Below, in pieces: positions 43,298 through 52,609 of a stretch of DNA of 64,000 nucleotides (positions within the stretch are counted from its first letter, which is position 1; each line of letters begins with the position of its first letter). Source of the stretch: Bacillus sp. AFS088145. Lineage in GTDB: Bacteria; Bacillota; Bacilli; Bacillales; Bacillaceae_G. The stretch is from NCBI RefSeq assembly GCF_002564465.1, contig NZ_NUUX01000013.1, forward strand, positions 481,298 through 545,297. Reading direction: 5' to 3'. Under the pieces are notes generated by a model. That model was not told the origin of the DNA, searched no databases, and saw only the letters and a list, made by a program, of their open reading frames with translations. A program made the position numbers and the translations under genes.

Positions 43298-44395
43298 TCA
43301 TGAAGTAGTATATTTTGGATAGCCTATGAATTTATAATCAGGACCAATTTTCGTTAATTCGATTTCTTCAAGTTCAATCGCTTGTCCCATTTTATCAAGC
43401 CCAGTACCTTCTAAAAATGTAGGTGCATTTTTTCCACCTATTAATTTAGGAGCTAAATAGACAATCACTTTATCAACTAAATTTTGATTCATAAAGGAAG
43501 CATTCACTTCTCCACCACCTTCTACTAATAAAGAAGAGATTGAATGTTCACCTAAAATTTTTAGCATTTCGTTTAAATCAACTCGACTTTGATCGCTCGT
43601 AACAAATACTTTAACACCTAAGTTTTCTAATTCACTTCTTTTTTGTTCAGAGTGTTTTTGACTTGTAAATATCCATGTTTCAGCTTGCTGATCGGTTACT
43701 ACTTTTGATTCTAAAGGAATTTTTAAAGTTGAATCTAGAATTACTCGTACTGGATTACGTCCGTTTGGAATTCTAGTTGTTAATTCTGGATTATCTTTTA
43801 ATACTGTGTTCACTCCAACTAATATCGCACTAATTTCATTTCTTAATTGATGGACATCATTTCGAGCTTCCGCTGAAGTGATCCATTTACTATCAGAAGA
43901 ATGGGTAGCAATCTTCCCATCTAATGTAGATGCTGATTTCATTACAACAAAAGGAATGTTTTTAACAATATATTTGTTAAATACTTCATTCATTTTGATT
44001 GATTGCTCTTCACAAACACCGATGATTACTTCAATTCCTGCATCTTGAAGAATTTTTACTCCTCTTCCTGCAACTAAAGGATTTGGGTCAAGTGTAGCAA
44101 CAACAACTTTTTTCAAACCTGCACGTACAATTGCTTCTGCACAAGGACCAGTTCGTCCATGATGAGAGCATGGCTCAAGCGTTACATAAATTGTTCCACC
44201 TTCAGCTTTATCGCCCGCCATTCTAAGCGCATTAATTTCAGCATGAGGTTCACCGGCCTTTAGGTGAGCACCAATCCCAACAATTCGATTATCATTTACG
44301 ATTACAGATCCTACTAATGGGTTGGGGTCGGTTTGCCCTTTCGTAGCCATTGCATTTTGAATAGCTAAATTCATATAAAATTCATGATTACTCAC
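43298..44395 (-). CDS. ribD: Bifunctional riboflavin deaminase/reductase RibD
   Basis: 365 residues from the GTG at 44395 (GGAGGACGTACAA), overlapping the end of ribA by eight bases. The N-terminal deaminase has the zinc motif HAEINALRMAG with PCSHHGRTGPCAEAIV; the C-terminal reductase has KSASTLDGKIAT, GVNTVLKDNPELTTR and LLVEGGGEVNASFM. It performs the second and third steps of riboflavin synthesis. Notable is the context: ribE, ribBA and ribH are absent and no FMN riboswitch precedes the unit. Confidence 0.95.
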   Translation of the reverse strand: MSNHEFYMNLAIQNAMATKGQTDPNPLVGSVIVNDNRIVGIGAHLKAGEPHAEINALRMAGDKAEGGTIYVTLEPCSHHGRTGPCAEAIVRAGLKKVVVATLDPNPLVAGRGVKILQDAGIEVIIGVCEEQSIKMNEVFNKYIVKNIPFVVMKSASTLDGKIATHSSDSKWITSAEARNDVHQLRNEISAILVGVNTVLKDNPELTTRIPNGRNPVRVILDSTLKIPLESKVVTDQQAETWIFTSQKHSEQKRSELENLGVKVFVTSDQSRVDLNEMLKILGEHSISSLLVEGGGEVNASFMNQNLVDKVIVYLAPKLIGGKNAPTFLEGTGLDKMGQAIELEEIELTKIGPDYKFIGYPKYTTS

Positions 44396-45149
44396 TTGTA
44401 CGTCCTCCTTTAAAATGACCAGAACGAACAATTTTAGTCTCTAAATACTTTTCGTTATACTTTGATTTGTCTCCCCATAATTGAATTCTTCCAGATACAT
44501 TAGCTCCAGATTTTTGAAGAGCATCCAATTTTCTTGGGTTGTTTGTAATTAAAGTAACCGGTTTTGAGCGAAGCGTTTTTAATACTCGAATAGCATCTTC
44601 GTAGTTTCGTGCATCATCTACAAAACCAAGCTCTTCATTTGCCTCAACAGTATCATATCCTTGCTCTTGGAGAACATATGCCATAGCTTTACTAAATAAA
44701 CCGATTCCTCTTCCTTCATGATTTGCTAAATAAAATAATGCCCCTGATTCATTTGAAGAAATCATTTTCATTGCTTCTTTTAATTGGAATCCACAATCAC
44801 AACGTTTACTTCCGAAAATATCACCCGTATGACAAATACTATGCATTCGAATTAGAGCATCCTCTGAATTTTCAAAGTCACCATAAACTAATACGCTTGA
44901 TTGTTGCATTTCTGCTAAATTAGATGAAGCTAATTTACTAACAATTTTTTCAGTGTTATATGATCCGTCACTACAAAAATCTCCTTCGATATCCTCGCAG
45001 CGTAGCCAACAATACCATTGAAAAAGGACTGTTTCTCCATCTAAATTTACTGGTAGTTTAATTGGTCCAACTAAATAAATTGATTTATCGTTATTTTTAA
45101 TTACATTAATTTTCTCTTTTAATAAAGAAACTACTTTTTCGTTGATCAT
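44388..45149 (-). CDS. ribA: GTP cyclohydrolase II, monofunctional RibA
   Basis: 253 residues. Zinc-binding HTGDIFGSKRCDCGFQL, LANHEGRGIGLFSKAMAYVL with the catalytic Arg region, and TLITNNPRKLDAL are all present. It opens GTP to 2,5-diamino-6-ribosylamino-pyrimidinone phosphate. Unlike the RibBA fusion usual in Bacillus, it lacks the DHBP synthase domain. The 90 bases before it are AT-rich with no RFN element. It is therefore probably a second, differently regulated copy of the early pathway. Confidence 0.94.
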   Translation of the reverse strand: MINEKVVSLLKEKINVIKNNDKSIYLVGPIKLPVNLDGETVLFQWYCWLRCEDIEGDFCSDGSYNTEKIVSKLASSNLAEMQQSSVLVYGDFENSEDALIRMHSICHTGDIFGSKRCDCGFQLKEAMKMISSNESGALFYLANHEGRGIGLFSKAMAYVLQEQGYDTVEANEELGFVDDARNYEDAIRVLKTLRSKPVTLITNNPRKLDALQKSGANVSGRIQLWGDKSKYNEKYLETKIVRSGHFKGGRTSE

Positions 45150-45239
45150 GAGGCTTCCTCCTGTTTACTTACACTATTTCATATTGATATATTATATTTG
45201 TTAATTTTTACTTGTCCATTTTTAAACTTTAAAGCTTTC

Positions 45240-46334
45240 TTAAATAGTCAAATCAAAGTGATGTTTGAAAGTACTTTCCTGTGTTAGTTGTTGCTTTTGT
45301 AAGCTTTCAACTTCTCCTCGTCTAGCATATTCAAATTTCTTTAACACTATTGTACTAGTATCTTTGTTTCGAATAGCATCTTGTATGATTTCTGCTAAAA
45401 TATCTGCATCTTTCATCGCAATATTTACACCTAGAGCAGCAGTAGGACTCATCGTGTGTGCCGCATCACCCATTATAATTAAGCCGTCTTTTACCCATGT
45501 TTTACTACGGCTACTTTGAACATTTAATAAAACAAAATCGTTCCAAGATTTTATATTTTCTTGAACAGTTTCGGTCAGTTCTGGAAATGCTTCGATTAGC
45601 TGATTTACAAAAGGATTAAAAGATTTACTTCTTAAGTTCGGAAAAGAACCTTCATCTATATTCCATCCAATTTGAATAAACCCTCCTGCTTGAGTAAACA
45701 AAGCCAATTGTTGTTTATTAATCAATGTTAATCTAACTGTCGGATCCCAACTTGCTGGTCTAGGTACTTTAGCCCAGAGTAGGTCGTATCCATGTTTTAT
45801 TATATCCGTGTGTATATTTGCTAATTTACGGATCGTTGAAAATCGACCGTCGGCACCAATTATAACCGAGCTATTAATTGTTATTTTAGTACCATTCATT
45901 ATTGCTTTAACACCAATATATCGACCATTTTGATCTTCTATTAATTCAGACACACGTGTCCCCATCAAAAGCTTGAAGTTTTGATATTTATTTGCTTCTT
46001 TTAAAATAACATTTAATAAATGATTTTGTGGAACATGAATACCAACATGTTTTGAACCTTGCGATGGAATAATACTTTTTATTATTTTATTATGATTCCA
46101 ATATTCAACACGATCCATAAGCAGTAGTCCGTATTCTTTTACTTTTTCATAAAGATGATGTTTTTTTAATATTTGTTCACCATCAGAATTTAGATGTTCC
46201 CCCCTAAATTCTTTATCAATTCCGCTATGTCGTTCCACAAGAACTGTCGAAATATTATTTTTTGCAAGCAAATATGCTAATAGTGCACCACCTGGTCCTG
46301 CACCAACAATACATACATCTGTATTCATATTCAT
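45240..46334 (-). CDS. FAD-dependent monooxygenase (PHBH fold)
   Basis: 364 residues from the ATG at 46334, chosen for GGTGG eight bases before; an ATG nine codons upstream has no site. FAD motifs: DVCIVGAGPGGALLAYLLA, the DG motif VIIGADGRFSTIRKLA and GD motif IIMGDAAHTMSPTAALGVN. The family hydroxylates aromatic or polyketide-like substrates with NAD(P)H. It is divergent from an HxlR regulator with an inverted repeat between, so it is probably induced by its substrate or by electrophile or quinone stress. It lies just upstream of ribA on the same strand. Confidence 0.88.
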   Translation of the reverse strand: MNMNTDVCIVGAGPGGALLAYLLAKNNISTVLVERHSGIDKEFRGEHLNSDGEQILKKHHLYEKVKEYGLLLMDRVEYWNHNKIIKSIIPSQGSKHVGIHVPQNHLLNVILKEANKYQNFKLLMGTRVSELIEDQNGRYIGVKAIMNGTKITINSSVIIGADGRFSTIRKLANIHTDIIKHGYDLLWAKVPRPASWDPTVRLTLINKQQLALFTQAGGFIQIGWNIDEGSFPNLRSKSFNPFVNQLIEAFPELTETVQENIKSWNDFVLLNVQSSRSKTWVKDGLIIMGDAAHTMSPTAALGVNIAMKDADILAEIIQDAIRNKDTSTIVLKKFEYARRGEVESLQKQQLTQESTFKHHFDLTI

Positions 46335-46402
46335 GTTGTTTTGCCACCTATTTATAGACATTTATTATTTTTCTAAAAAAATTATTTAGTTACTTTATGT
46401 AA

Positions 46403-46429
46403 GTAAGTTTAATTTAGTAATAAACTTAC
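46403..46429. promoter_or_regulatory. Inverted repeat between flavin monooxygenase and HxlR genes
   Basis: GTAAGTTTA (46403-46411) and TAAACTTAC (46421-46429) form a perfect 9-bp inverted repeat with 9-base spacer. Weaker GTTACTT/AAGTAAT copies flank it. Likely the HxlR operator. Confidence 0.65.
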
Positions 46430-46511
46430 GTCAAGTAATAAATTTATGTATGGTAATCTTGTTATTAATACAAATTTAGTTATAATATGGATATAGGTGA
46501 GGTGGTTTTAA

Positions 46512-46826
46512 ATGGATTTTTCTTTATTATGCCCTCGGTTTGAAAAAAGCGTAGAGTTAATTAGTAAACGCTGGGCAATTCTTATAATTTTTCAACTTCT
46601 TTCTGGATCACAACGATTTTGTACAATCGAATCAACTTTGCCAATTAGCGGGCGCGTTCTTTCAGAAAGACTAAAGGATTTAGAACAAGCAGGTATTGTA
46701 AAACGAGATGTTTATCCAGAAACTCCGGTTCGAATAGAATATTCTTTGACAGAAAAAGGACTGGCTTTAGAACCAGTTATTAAGGAATTAATGAAATGGT
46801 CGCAAGATTGGACAACAATCGATTAA
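46512..46826 (+). CDS. HxlR-family transcriptional regulator
   Basis: 104 residues; RBS GGTGAGGTGG. The winged helix shows CPRFEKSVELISKRWAILII, ISGRVLSERLKDLEQAGIVK and RIEYSLTEKGLALEPVIKEL. One Cys near the N-terminus (Cys7) is at the place where HypR/HxlR members sense electrophiles or disulfide stress. It most likely controls the divergent flavin monooxygenase gene and itself. Confidence 0.93.
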   Translation: MDFSLLCPRFEKSVELISKRWAILIIFQLLSGSQRFCTIESTLPISGRVLSERLKDLEQAGIVKRDVYPETPVRIEYSLTEKGLALEPVIKELMKWSQDWTTID

Positions 46827-46881
46827 ATGGTTTTTGTTTTTTGCTTCGCCTTTTAATTATTTTTTAGAATTCAAATAAAAA

Positions 46882-46933
46882 TAAAGGAGGTGTCTCATCG
46901 GTTGGTATTCGAACTATGAGACATCCCTTTTTT
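46882..46933 (+). terminator. Terminator after the HxlR gene
   Basis: AAAGGAGGTGTCTCAT pairs with ATGAGACATCCCTTT, then T residues. Confidence 0.8.
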
Positions 46934-46942
46934 ATTACAGTA

Positions 46943-46985
46943 AAAAGGCTGCCTCAAAAGTGCTATGACTAATGAGACAACCCTT
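46943..46985 (-). terminator. Terminator after the dockerin-type relic
   Basis: AAAAGGCTGCCTCA pairs with TGAGACAACCCTT; minus strand continues TTTTTA. Sequence akin to the neighbouring terminator. Confidence 0.7.
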
Positions 46986-47030
46986 ATTAATAGTTAAATA
47001 AATTTCTTACTTTACTCAAAACTTGCTCGT

Positions 47031-47810
47031 TTATTGAATTCCTAATTCACTCTTAATCGTATCAATTGTCTTACCTTTTGATTTCTTAACTGCTTTTGGA
47101 GCATTATCTACAGCTGGGTTTTGCATTAAGTAGTTCTTCTCAACAAATGCAAAGTCTTTCGCATCAACCGTTCCATCAAAATTGATATCAGCCGAGCGTT
47201 TGTTTGTTCCCCAATATGTTTCAATTGCTAGAGCATCATTAATATCAATTACATTGTCTTTATTGATATCTCCAGCAGTTGCATCATCAACAGTTTCTGT
47301 ACCAATTCTCTTAAAAATACCGTACATATTACCGTCCATTGTGTTGTATACTCTGTCAAATTTACCATATGTTGTAAAGTGTCCTGGAATATCTGTGATA
47401 ACTGTGAATTGATCCTTTGTAATCGGTAATCCAGTAATATAAAATTGTTCAATCCCATCCATTGTACCTGTATAAGATTTTCCATTGCTATCAACAATCG
47501 TTACATTTGCTCCAATTTTCGTATAATCCACTTTTTTCAATGTTCCATCTGCATTTTCGAAGCTTTCAGGATGAATATAACTAATTACACTAGAGAAATA
47601 TGATAATACTGCGATTGGTGCAATATAAGTAAATGGTTTTGTAACTGTATTATCTACACTTGTAAACGTTGAAGTTACTGTTCTAAAACTAGAAGTAGAA
47701 ATAACATCCTTTCCTTCTGGAATTTTAAACGATACGTCAACCATTGGAAGATCACCTGATACATCTTTTGAACCATTAAATGTATGAGCCTTTTTTGTTT
47801 TACCAATATA
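47031..47810 (-). pseudogene. 5'-truncated extracellular protein with dockerin-type calcium repeats
   Basis: The reading frame continues above the first ATG to about 47810 (SKDVSGDLPMVDVSFKIPEG) and is then closed by TAG. There is no signal peptide. Near the C-terminus lie two EF-hand-like dockerin I repeats: GDINKDNVIDINDALAIETY and ADINFDGTVDAKDFAFVEKN. Such ends occur in large secreted proteases or wall proteins, of which this must be the tail. The usual Asp/Asn calcium ligands are intact, so decay is recent or the domain is a cut-off piece. It lies just downstream of the WxL-locus DUF916 gene. Confidence 0.65.
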
Positions 47811-47832
47811 CTATTTATATTCAATTCAAAAA

Positions 47833-48876
47833 TCATTCTTGATTATTCGTTCGGTCTTTTCCCTTCTTTCTTTTTAGGAAAACAATTAACCAAATGATCC
47901 CTATTAAAAGTAATAATCCGCCTCCGATATAAAACCAGTAATGATTATTATTTATTTCAACTGCTTTATTATTCAATTCTTTTGCTTCTTTTCCAATCGT
48001 AAATAACTCATCCCATTCCCATACTTGAGTTCCGATGATCGCTTTCATCTTTAATCGGTAAGTTCCGGGTTCAATTGGATTATTATTTAAATCGATTGCG
48101 TAATCAAAATTTGAATTAGGGGCCATGCTCATCTCAGTTTTTTTCGAACTATATAAAACTTTATTAGAACCTTTTTTAAAGATTTGCGCATCTATACTCA
48201 TATCCTTCGCAATGGAGGATTCGCTGTTTTGGATTGTCGCAGCAATTGCTGTACGATAATTTACTAATTTAGGTTTAATGTCAAGTAAATGTAGATCCGG
48301 CTCGACTTCCTTAGTGTTTTCCGATAATTTTATTCCAACCACATATGCGTATTCATTTTTTATATTAATGCTGCTCTCACTTTTTGAACTTTTTTCAGAT
48401 TCATCCACCTTTTTCTTAAAGTGGGCTGCACCTAAAATAACTCCATCATATTCATCTTTCGGCATTGTAATCGAAAAAGACACTACCTTTGATTTACCTG
48501 GAGGAATAACAACTTCTTTTTGAGGTTCTTTTATTAAACTAGTTAATGGATACTTTAAAGATTTATCTGCATCTTTACTATTCGATTTAGAGTAATCAAT
48601 TAGTCCATTATCATTAGTCGTTGCAAAAGTAATATTCCCTTGAATTGTTTCTTCTTTGTTACTATTATTAAAGACCTCGATTTTAAGATCCTGTTTTTGT
48701 CCTGGAGACATTTTCAAATCAAAATATGATTTCAGATGATCAATTTGATTTGATGGAATGATTGCTTTTACTGAAAAATCGATATTATTCTCTGCTTTTA
48801 CAGATAGAGGGATGAACGATAAAGTTAACAGAATAGCAGAAAAAATTAGCATTAATTTTTGACGTATATGATCCAT
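47833..48876 (-). CDS. WxL-interacting cell-surface protein (DUF916 + DUF3324)
   Basis: 347 residues. Signal peptide (1 to about 28, FIPLSVKA), then the peptidoglycan-binding DUF916 domain (FSVKAIIPSNQIDHLKSYFD, DLKMSPGQKQDLKIEVFNNS, VIPPGKSKVVSFSITMPKDE), the DUF3324 host-binding domain, and a C-terminal membrane anchor (about 313-336) with basic tail KRKKGKDR. This is the WxL-interacting protein that goes with WxL proteins in Enterococcus, Listeria and Bacillus. It is on the outer membrane face. Next to the WxL gene on the same strand. Confidence 0.9.
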   Translation of the reverse strand: MDHIRQKLMLIFSAILLTLSFIPLSVKAENNIDFSVKAIIPSNQIDHLKSYFDLKMSPGQKQDLKIEVFNNSNKEETIQGNITFATTNDNGLIDYSKSNSKDADKSLKYPLTSLIKEPQKEVVIPPGKSKVVSFSITMPKDEYDGVILGAAHFKKKVDESEKSSKSESSINIKNEYAYVVGIKLSENTKEVEPDLHLLDIKPKLVNYRTAIAATIQNSESSIAKDMSIDAQIFKKGSNKVLYSSKKTEMSMAPNSNFDYAIDLNNNPIEPGTYRLKMKAIIGTQVWEWDELFTIGKEAKELNNKAVEINNNHYWFYIGGGLLLLIGIIWLIVFLKRKKGKDRTNNQE

Positions 48877-49001
48877 TTTTATATTCCCCCTTAGAATAGA
48901 GACTTTATATCATTTTCACTATAAGTTTAATAAAGTTTCATCTAATAGGTTCAAAATAATATAAAGTCCATTCCATTAATTGTTATTTTCCAAATTACTA
49001 A

Positions 49002-49715
49002 CTATAAACCCGGAGCATCCGTTAATGTCCACGTAATAGTTGCCTCATGATTACCAATCGTTGCTGAGCCTGCCGGTATCGTCAAAGTGACATTATCATT
49101 TAATGCCCCATCATTCACTTCTGGATTTGGCCCAAGCCAACGAGTTACCCATGTACCAAAACCATTACCTGGTGATGCGGAAACAACAGGTGATGATGTA
49201 CTTCCGTCTGTATTTAAAGCAATTGTTTCAGTTGCTACCGGAGACCCACTTGTACTTAATGAAATAACGGAACCATTTTTAAATGTAATGATTGCACCAG
49301 GTAGTGAATCCGCTGTTCCATTTGTAAATTTACTTGCTTTAGCAGTTACTGACCAACCTTCCCCTGTACCACGGCGATCTGACACTTGAATAAATGGCTT
49401 TTTAGATTTAGCCGAATAGACTTCTGTTTTATTTGAAATCTCATTTACTCCGAAGTCAACTGAAGAAACATAATCTAATGTTAATGAGCCAGCATTTCCT
49501 GTTGGCGGATCTGTTGGATTAGTAGGCCCTGATGGTTCTAATGGTTCAATTGGATTTGTAGGATCAACAGGTGTAACTGGACCCGTTCCAGCAACAAATG
49601 TTATGGATGATTTTGAATTCCCTACAGATGATACTTCCGCAAAAGTTGAGTGAGCAGCTCCAACTAATGATGACATCCCTATTACACTAACAAGCGCGAC
49701 TTTTGTAAATTTCAT
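49002..49715 (-). CDS. WxL-domain surface protein
   Basis: 237 residues. Signal peptide ending about residue 27, a Pro/Thr/Asn-rich linker (VTPVDPTNPIEPLEPSGPTN), then the WxL domain with LTLDYVSSVDFG and its two Trp motifs: GWSVTAKASKF and, at the C-terminus, ATITWTLTDAP. WxL domains bind peptidoglycan non-covalently and work together with DUF916 partners, here encoded directly downstream. Some WxL proteins bind host or substrate polymers; none can be named. Confidence 0.9.
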   Translation of the reverse strand: MKFTKVALVSVIGMSSLVGAAHSTFAEVSSVGNSKSSITFVAGTGPVTPVDPTNPIEPLEPSGPTNPTDPPTGNAGSLTLDYVSSVDFGVNEISNKTEVYSAKSKKPFIQVSDRRGTGEGWSVTAKASKFTNGTADSLPGAIITFKNGSVISLSTSGSPVATETIALNTDGSTSSPVVSASPGNGFGTWVTRWLGPNPEVNDGALNDNVTLTIPAGSATIGNHEATITWTLTDAPGL

Positions 49716-49970
49716 TTCACTTTACTCCTTAAAAATTATTTTTTGTTTCAACGATGTCATTATATCGTTGTAGTAAAGTGATTCCCATGATGTTTTTTAC
49801 CTTTGATTTAGGTAAAAATAATATCTCGTCTTCAATAAAATTTCACATTTAACTCTAAGAATCGCATTAAAAAGTGTTTTTCAATAGATGAAATAAACTT
49901 TCACTGAATTAAGACGGAACATTAAAAGCAATAATAGTAATAAATTGGACAAAATTTATGGAGATTTTGA

Positions 49971-51428
49971 ATGGATAAATCAACTAAGCGGAAATTACAA
50001 ATAATAAATATTTTAAGTAAAGAAGATAAGTGGTTTAAAACAGAAGAATTAGCAAATGAGTTACTTTGTACTGAAAAAACAATTCGAAATGATTTACAGG
50101 CAATTAACACACACCTACCTGAGGGATGGCAAATTGAAACAATAAAAGGAAAAGGAATTTATATTAATAAACCGATTTCTTCATCGATTAATGAAATTCG
50201 ATCACTTTACGTAAAAAATTCACTGAGTTTTCAAGCTATAATGCTAATACAATTTACTCCAATTAAAAGTATTGCAGAATTAGCAAACGCGCTTTTTATA
50301 CAGCAACCTGCTGTCTATTCAATACTTGATCGAGTTGAGGAATTAATGGAGGCCTACCATTTAACTTTAAAACGTGGCCCGCTCGAAATCGTAGGAAGAG
50401 AATTTGAAATTAGGCTATTGTGTGGTGATATCCTAGATGCTTTATGCGCTCATTCAGATCAAGAATGGCCACTTGAAGCATACTCTTTTCAAGATATAAA
50501 AAAAATTGTACTAGACACTACTAAAAAGTTTAGATTATTCCTATATCCTTCTACTACAAATAAGTACGTCTATTTACTTGTTACGATGTTATATAGAATC
50601 GATAAAAAAATGCAACTTGAATTAACTGATGAATCGATAAACAAAATTTTAAAATCAAATTATTTTAAAATTGCTAATGAAATTTGTAATCATTTAGAAC
50701 ATCAATATAAACATCATATTTCTAAGAATGAACGAATTGCGTTTTCATTATTAATATCAACTCTTCCATATTATAGTTTTGACAACATGGAAAAAAACGA
50801 ATTTCTTTATTTATTTCAAAATCAAAAAACAAGGTATTATAAGGAACTCTATCATTTAGTTAAACTATTGAAGAAAAAAACAGGTATATCGTTAGATGAG
50901 GACGAGGAGTTTCTTTATACATTACATGACCAATTCCAAAGATACTCGTTCATTTTATATTCAATCGATAAAAAAGAACCGTCCTATTCAATGGACCGCT
51001 ATGTTAAAAATCAGTATTCAGACCTATATAAAAAGGTATCAAAAGCCTTACAAATCTGGACGAAAAAATATTCATACCCTGAAATTACTAGAGATAAAAT
51101 TGCGAAAGTTGCATTAAATGTTCAAGCTTCTAAAATTAATTTCTCATCATCAAGGAAGAAGGTTTTATTATTAACAAGTAATGGTCCAGGAGTTCATCGT
51201 TATATTGAAACGAAATTGGTTACTGCTTTTGGTCATAAAATTGAATTTATTCTTCCTAAATTAGGTGAGTTTGAATCAACAATTATAAATGAACTAAACA
51301 TTGAATTTATTATTTCTGATTTCTTGCTTGAAGGCGAAATCATTCACCCAGTCATTACAATTGATCCTGTTCTTACGCAAAGAGATATTGATCAAATATC
51401 AAATTACTTAAATTCAAACTCGACATAA
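49971..51428 (+). CDS. Mga/AtxA-type transcriptional regulator
   Basis: 485 residues. N-terminal HTH_11 (KRKLQIINILSKEDKWFKTE, then ELLCTEKTIRNDL), a second Mga-type HTH (SIAELANALFIQQPAVYSIL), a helical middle region like PTS-regulation domains, and a C-terminal EIIB-like fold (KKVLLLTSNGPGVHRYIETK). This order is that of Mga and B. anthracis AtxA. It is divergent from the WxL/DUF916 operon, a usual place for such regulators, and probably activates it in answer to a carbon or host signal. No canonical PRD phospho-His pair can be confirmed by eye. Confidence 0.88.
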   Translation: MDKSTKRKLQIINILSKEDKWFKTEELANELLCTEKTIRNDLQAINTHLPEGWQIETIKGKGIYINKPISSSINEIRSLYVKNSLSFQAIMLIQFTPIKSIAELANALFIQQPAVYSILDRVEELMEAYHLTLKRGPLEIVGREFEIRLLCGDILDALCAHSDQEWPLEAYSFQDIKKIVLDTTKKFRLFLYPSTTNKYVYLLVTMLYRIDKKMQLELTDESINKILKSNYFKIANEICNHLEHQYKHHISKNERIAFSLLISTLPYYSFDNMEKNEFLYLFQNQKTRYYKELYHLVKLLKKKTGISLDEDEEFLYTLHDQFQRYSFILYSIDKKEPSYSMDRYVKNQYSDLYKKVSKALQIWTKKYSYPEITRDKIAKVALNVQASKINFSSSRKKVLLLTSNGPGVHRYIETKLVTAFGHKIEFILPKLGEFESTIINELNIEFIISDFLLEGEIIHPVITIDPVLTQRDIDQISNYLNSNST

Positions 51429-51465
51429 AAAAGTAAGGCAAAATAACAAAATAAGCCTTACTTTT
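51428..51465. terminator. Bidirectional terminator between Mga-type and esterase genes
   Basis: AAAAAGTAAGGC (51428-51439) pairs with GCCTTACTTTTT (51454-51465). Confidence 0.85.
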
Positions 51466-51475
51466 TGTATTTTGA

Positions 51476-52489
51476 CTATCTATTTTCCAAATGTTGTTTA
51501 ATAAACTGTGCAATCTCAGCGTTCGCTTGCTTACTAATTCTAGAAGCCCTGTCCATTAACTGAAAATCATGAAACATTCCTCTCCAAACTTTACATGTAA
51601 CCTCTACACCATTAGCATTTGCTTTTGCCGCATAAGCTAAAATATCATCGATTAACTCTTCCCTTGCGCCAGCATGGATCAGCATTGGAGGTAAACCTTT
51701 TAAATCACCATAAAGTGGTGAGATTAAAGGATTTTTCCGATTATTATTACCTACGTATGTATCAACAATATTGATATCATTTCCATGATAACTTGCATGA
51801 ATACTATCAAAATCTGAAGTGTATAATTGACTTTCTTTCGTTAAGTCAGTCGCTGGAGAGATCCCTACAACAGCTGTTGGATAGGTTCCATTTGAAGATT
51901 TTATTTTATTTAACAAAGCAAATGCTAAATTACCACCAGCACTATCACCAACGATAACAACTTTAGAATTGGGACCATAATTTTTTCCTAAATATTTATA
52001 AACTTTTTCAACATCAGTTAAAGCTGCTGGATATGGATTTTCAGGTGAAAGTCTATACTGTATCGTTAGTACCCTATAACCTGTCTCTCTAGCTAAGATT
52101 GTTCCTAAATTCCTTGAAAAACCTAACCCACCTCTGGACCAACCTCCGCCGTGTACATAAAAAACAATCTTATCTTCTGAAGATCCATTTGGAATTAACC
52201 ATTCCACTTTTGTTCCTTCAATATTATCCCCCTTAATTTTAATATTCGAAGGAGTTGGGACTATTTGTTTTTCAATTTCGATTCGTTTTTGCTCTAATGT
52301 TGCCGTTCTTCCTTCTTTTGCTTTTTTTATATTTAATGCTCTAAGAGCTTCCGAGACTTTGTCGGGTTTCTCATTTTGATAGATAAGGGAAGAATTACTT
52401 TCACTTTTCACAGTATTTTTTGAAGCAACTAAATAATTTCCGATTAACAAACAAGTCACTAGTGAAAGAAATAAAAAAGTTTTTTTCAA
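51476..52489 (-). CDS. Exported alpha/beta hydrolase, hormone-sensitive-lipase-like esterase
   Basis: 337 residues. N-terminal signal or anchor (residues 4-22, FLFLSLVTCLLIGNYLVA). HSL-family motifs: oxyanion-hole YVHGGGWSRGG, nucleophile VGDSAGGNLAFAL, a downstream Asp in the REELIDDIL region and His in GMFHDFQLM. It should hydrolyse short-chain esters at the cell surface. Between the N-terminus and the core a Lys/Glu-rich stretch (about 38-80) is predicted helical. Monocistronic. Confidence 0.87.
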   Translation of the reverse strand: MKKTFLFLSLVTCLLIGNYLVASKNTVKSESNSSLIYQNEKPDKVSEALRALNIKKAKEGRTATLEQKRIEIEKQIVPTPSNIKIKGDNIEGTKVEWLIPNGSSEDKIVFYVHGGGWSRGGLGFSRNLGTILARETGYRVLTIQYRLSPENPYPAALTDVEKVYKYLGKNYGPNSKVVIVGDSAGGNLAFALLNKIKSSNGTYPTAVVGISPATDLTKESQLYTSDFDSIHASYHGNDINIVDTYVGNNNRKNPLISPLYGDLKGLPPMLIHAGAREELIDDILAYAAKANANGVEVTCKVWRGMFHDFQLMDRASRISKQANAEIAQFIKQHLENR

Positions 52490-52565
52490 ATTAGCTCCCT
52501 ACTTTACTGGTATTTTTTGTATTCTACTATTAAATTTTCCATTTTCTCATGAATTACTCGGAAAT

Positions 52566-52597
52566 AAAAAAGGTGCACAGAACTTGTGCACCTTTTT
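52566..52597 (-). terminator. Terminator after the DUF3892 gene
   Basis: AAAAAGGTGCACA pairs with TGTGCACCTTTTT. Confidence 0.85.
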
Positions 52598-52609
52598 AGC
52601 GTATAGACA

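Noticed and set aside
45150-45239. FMN riboswitch before ribA
   Set aside because: The 90-base gap is AT-rich, too short and has no RFN core sequence.
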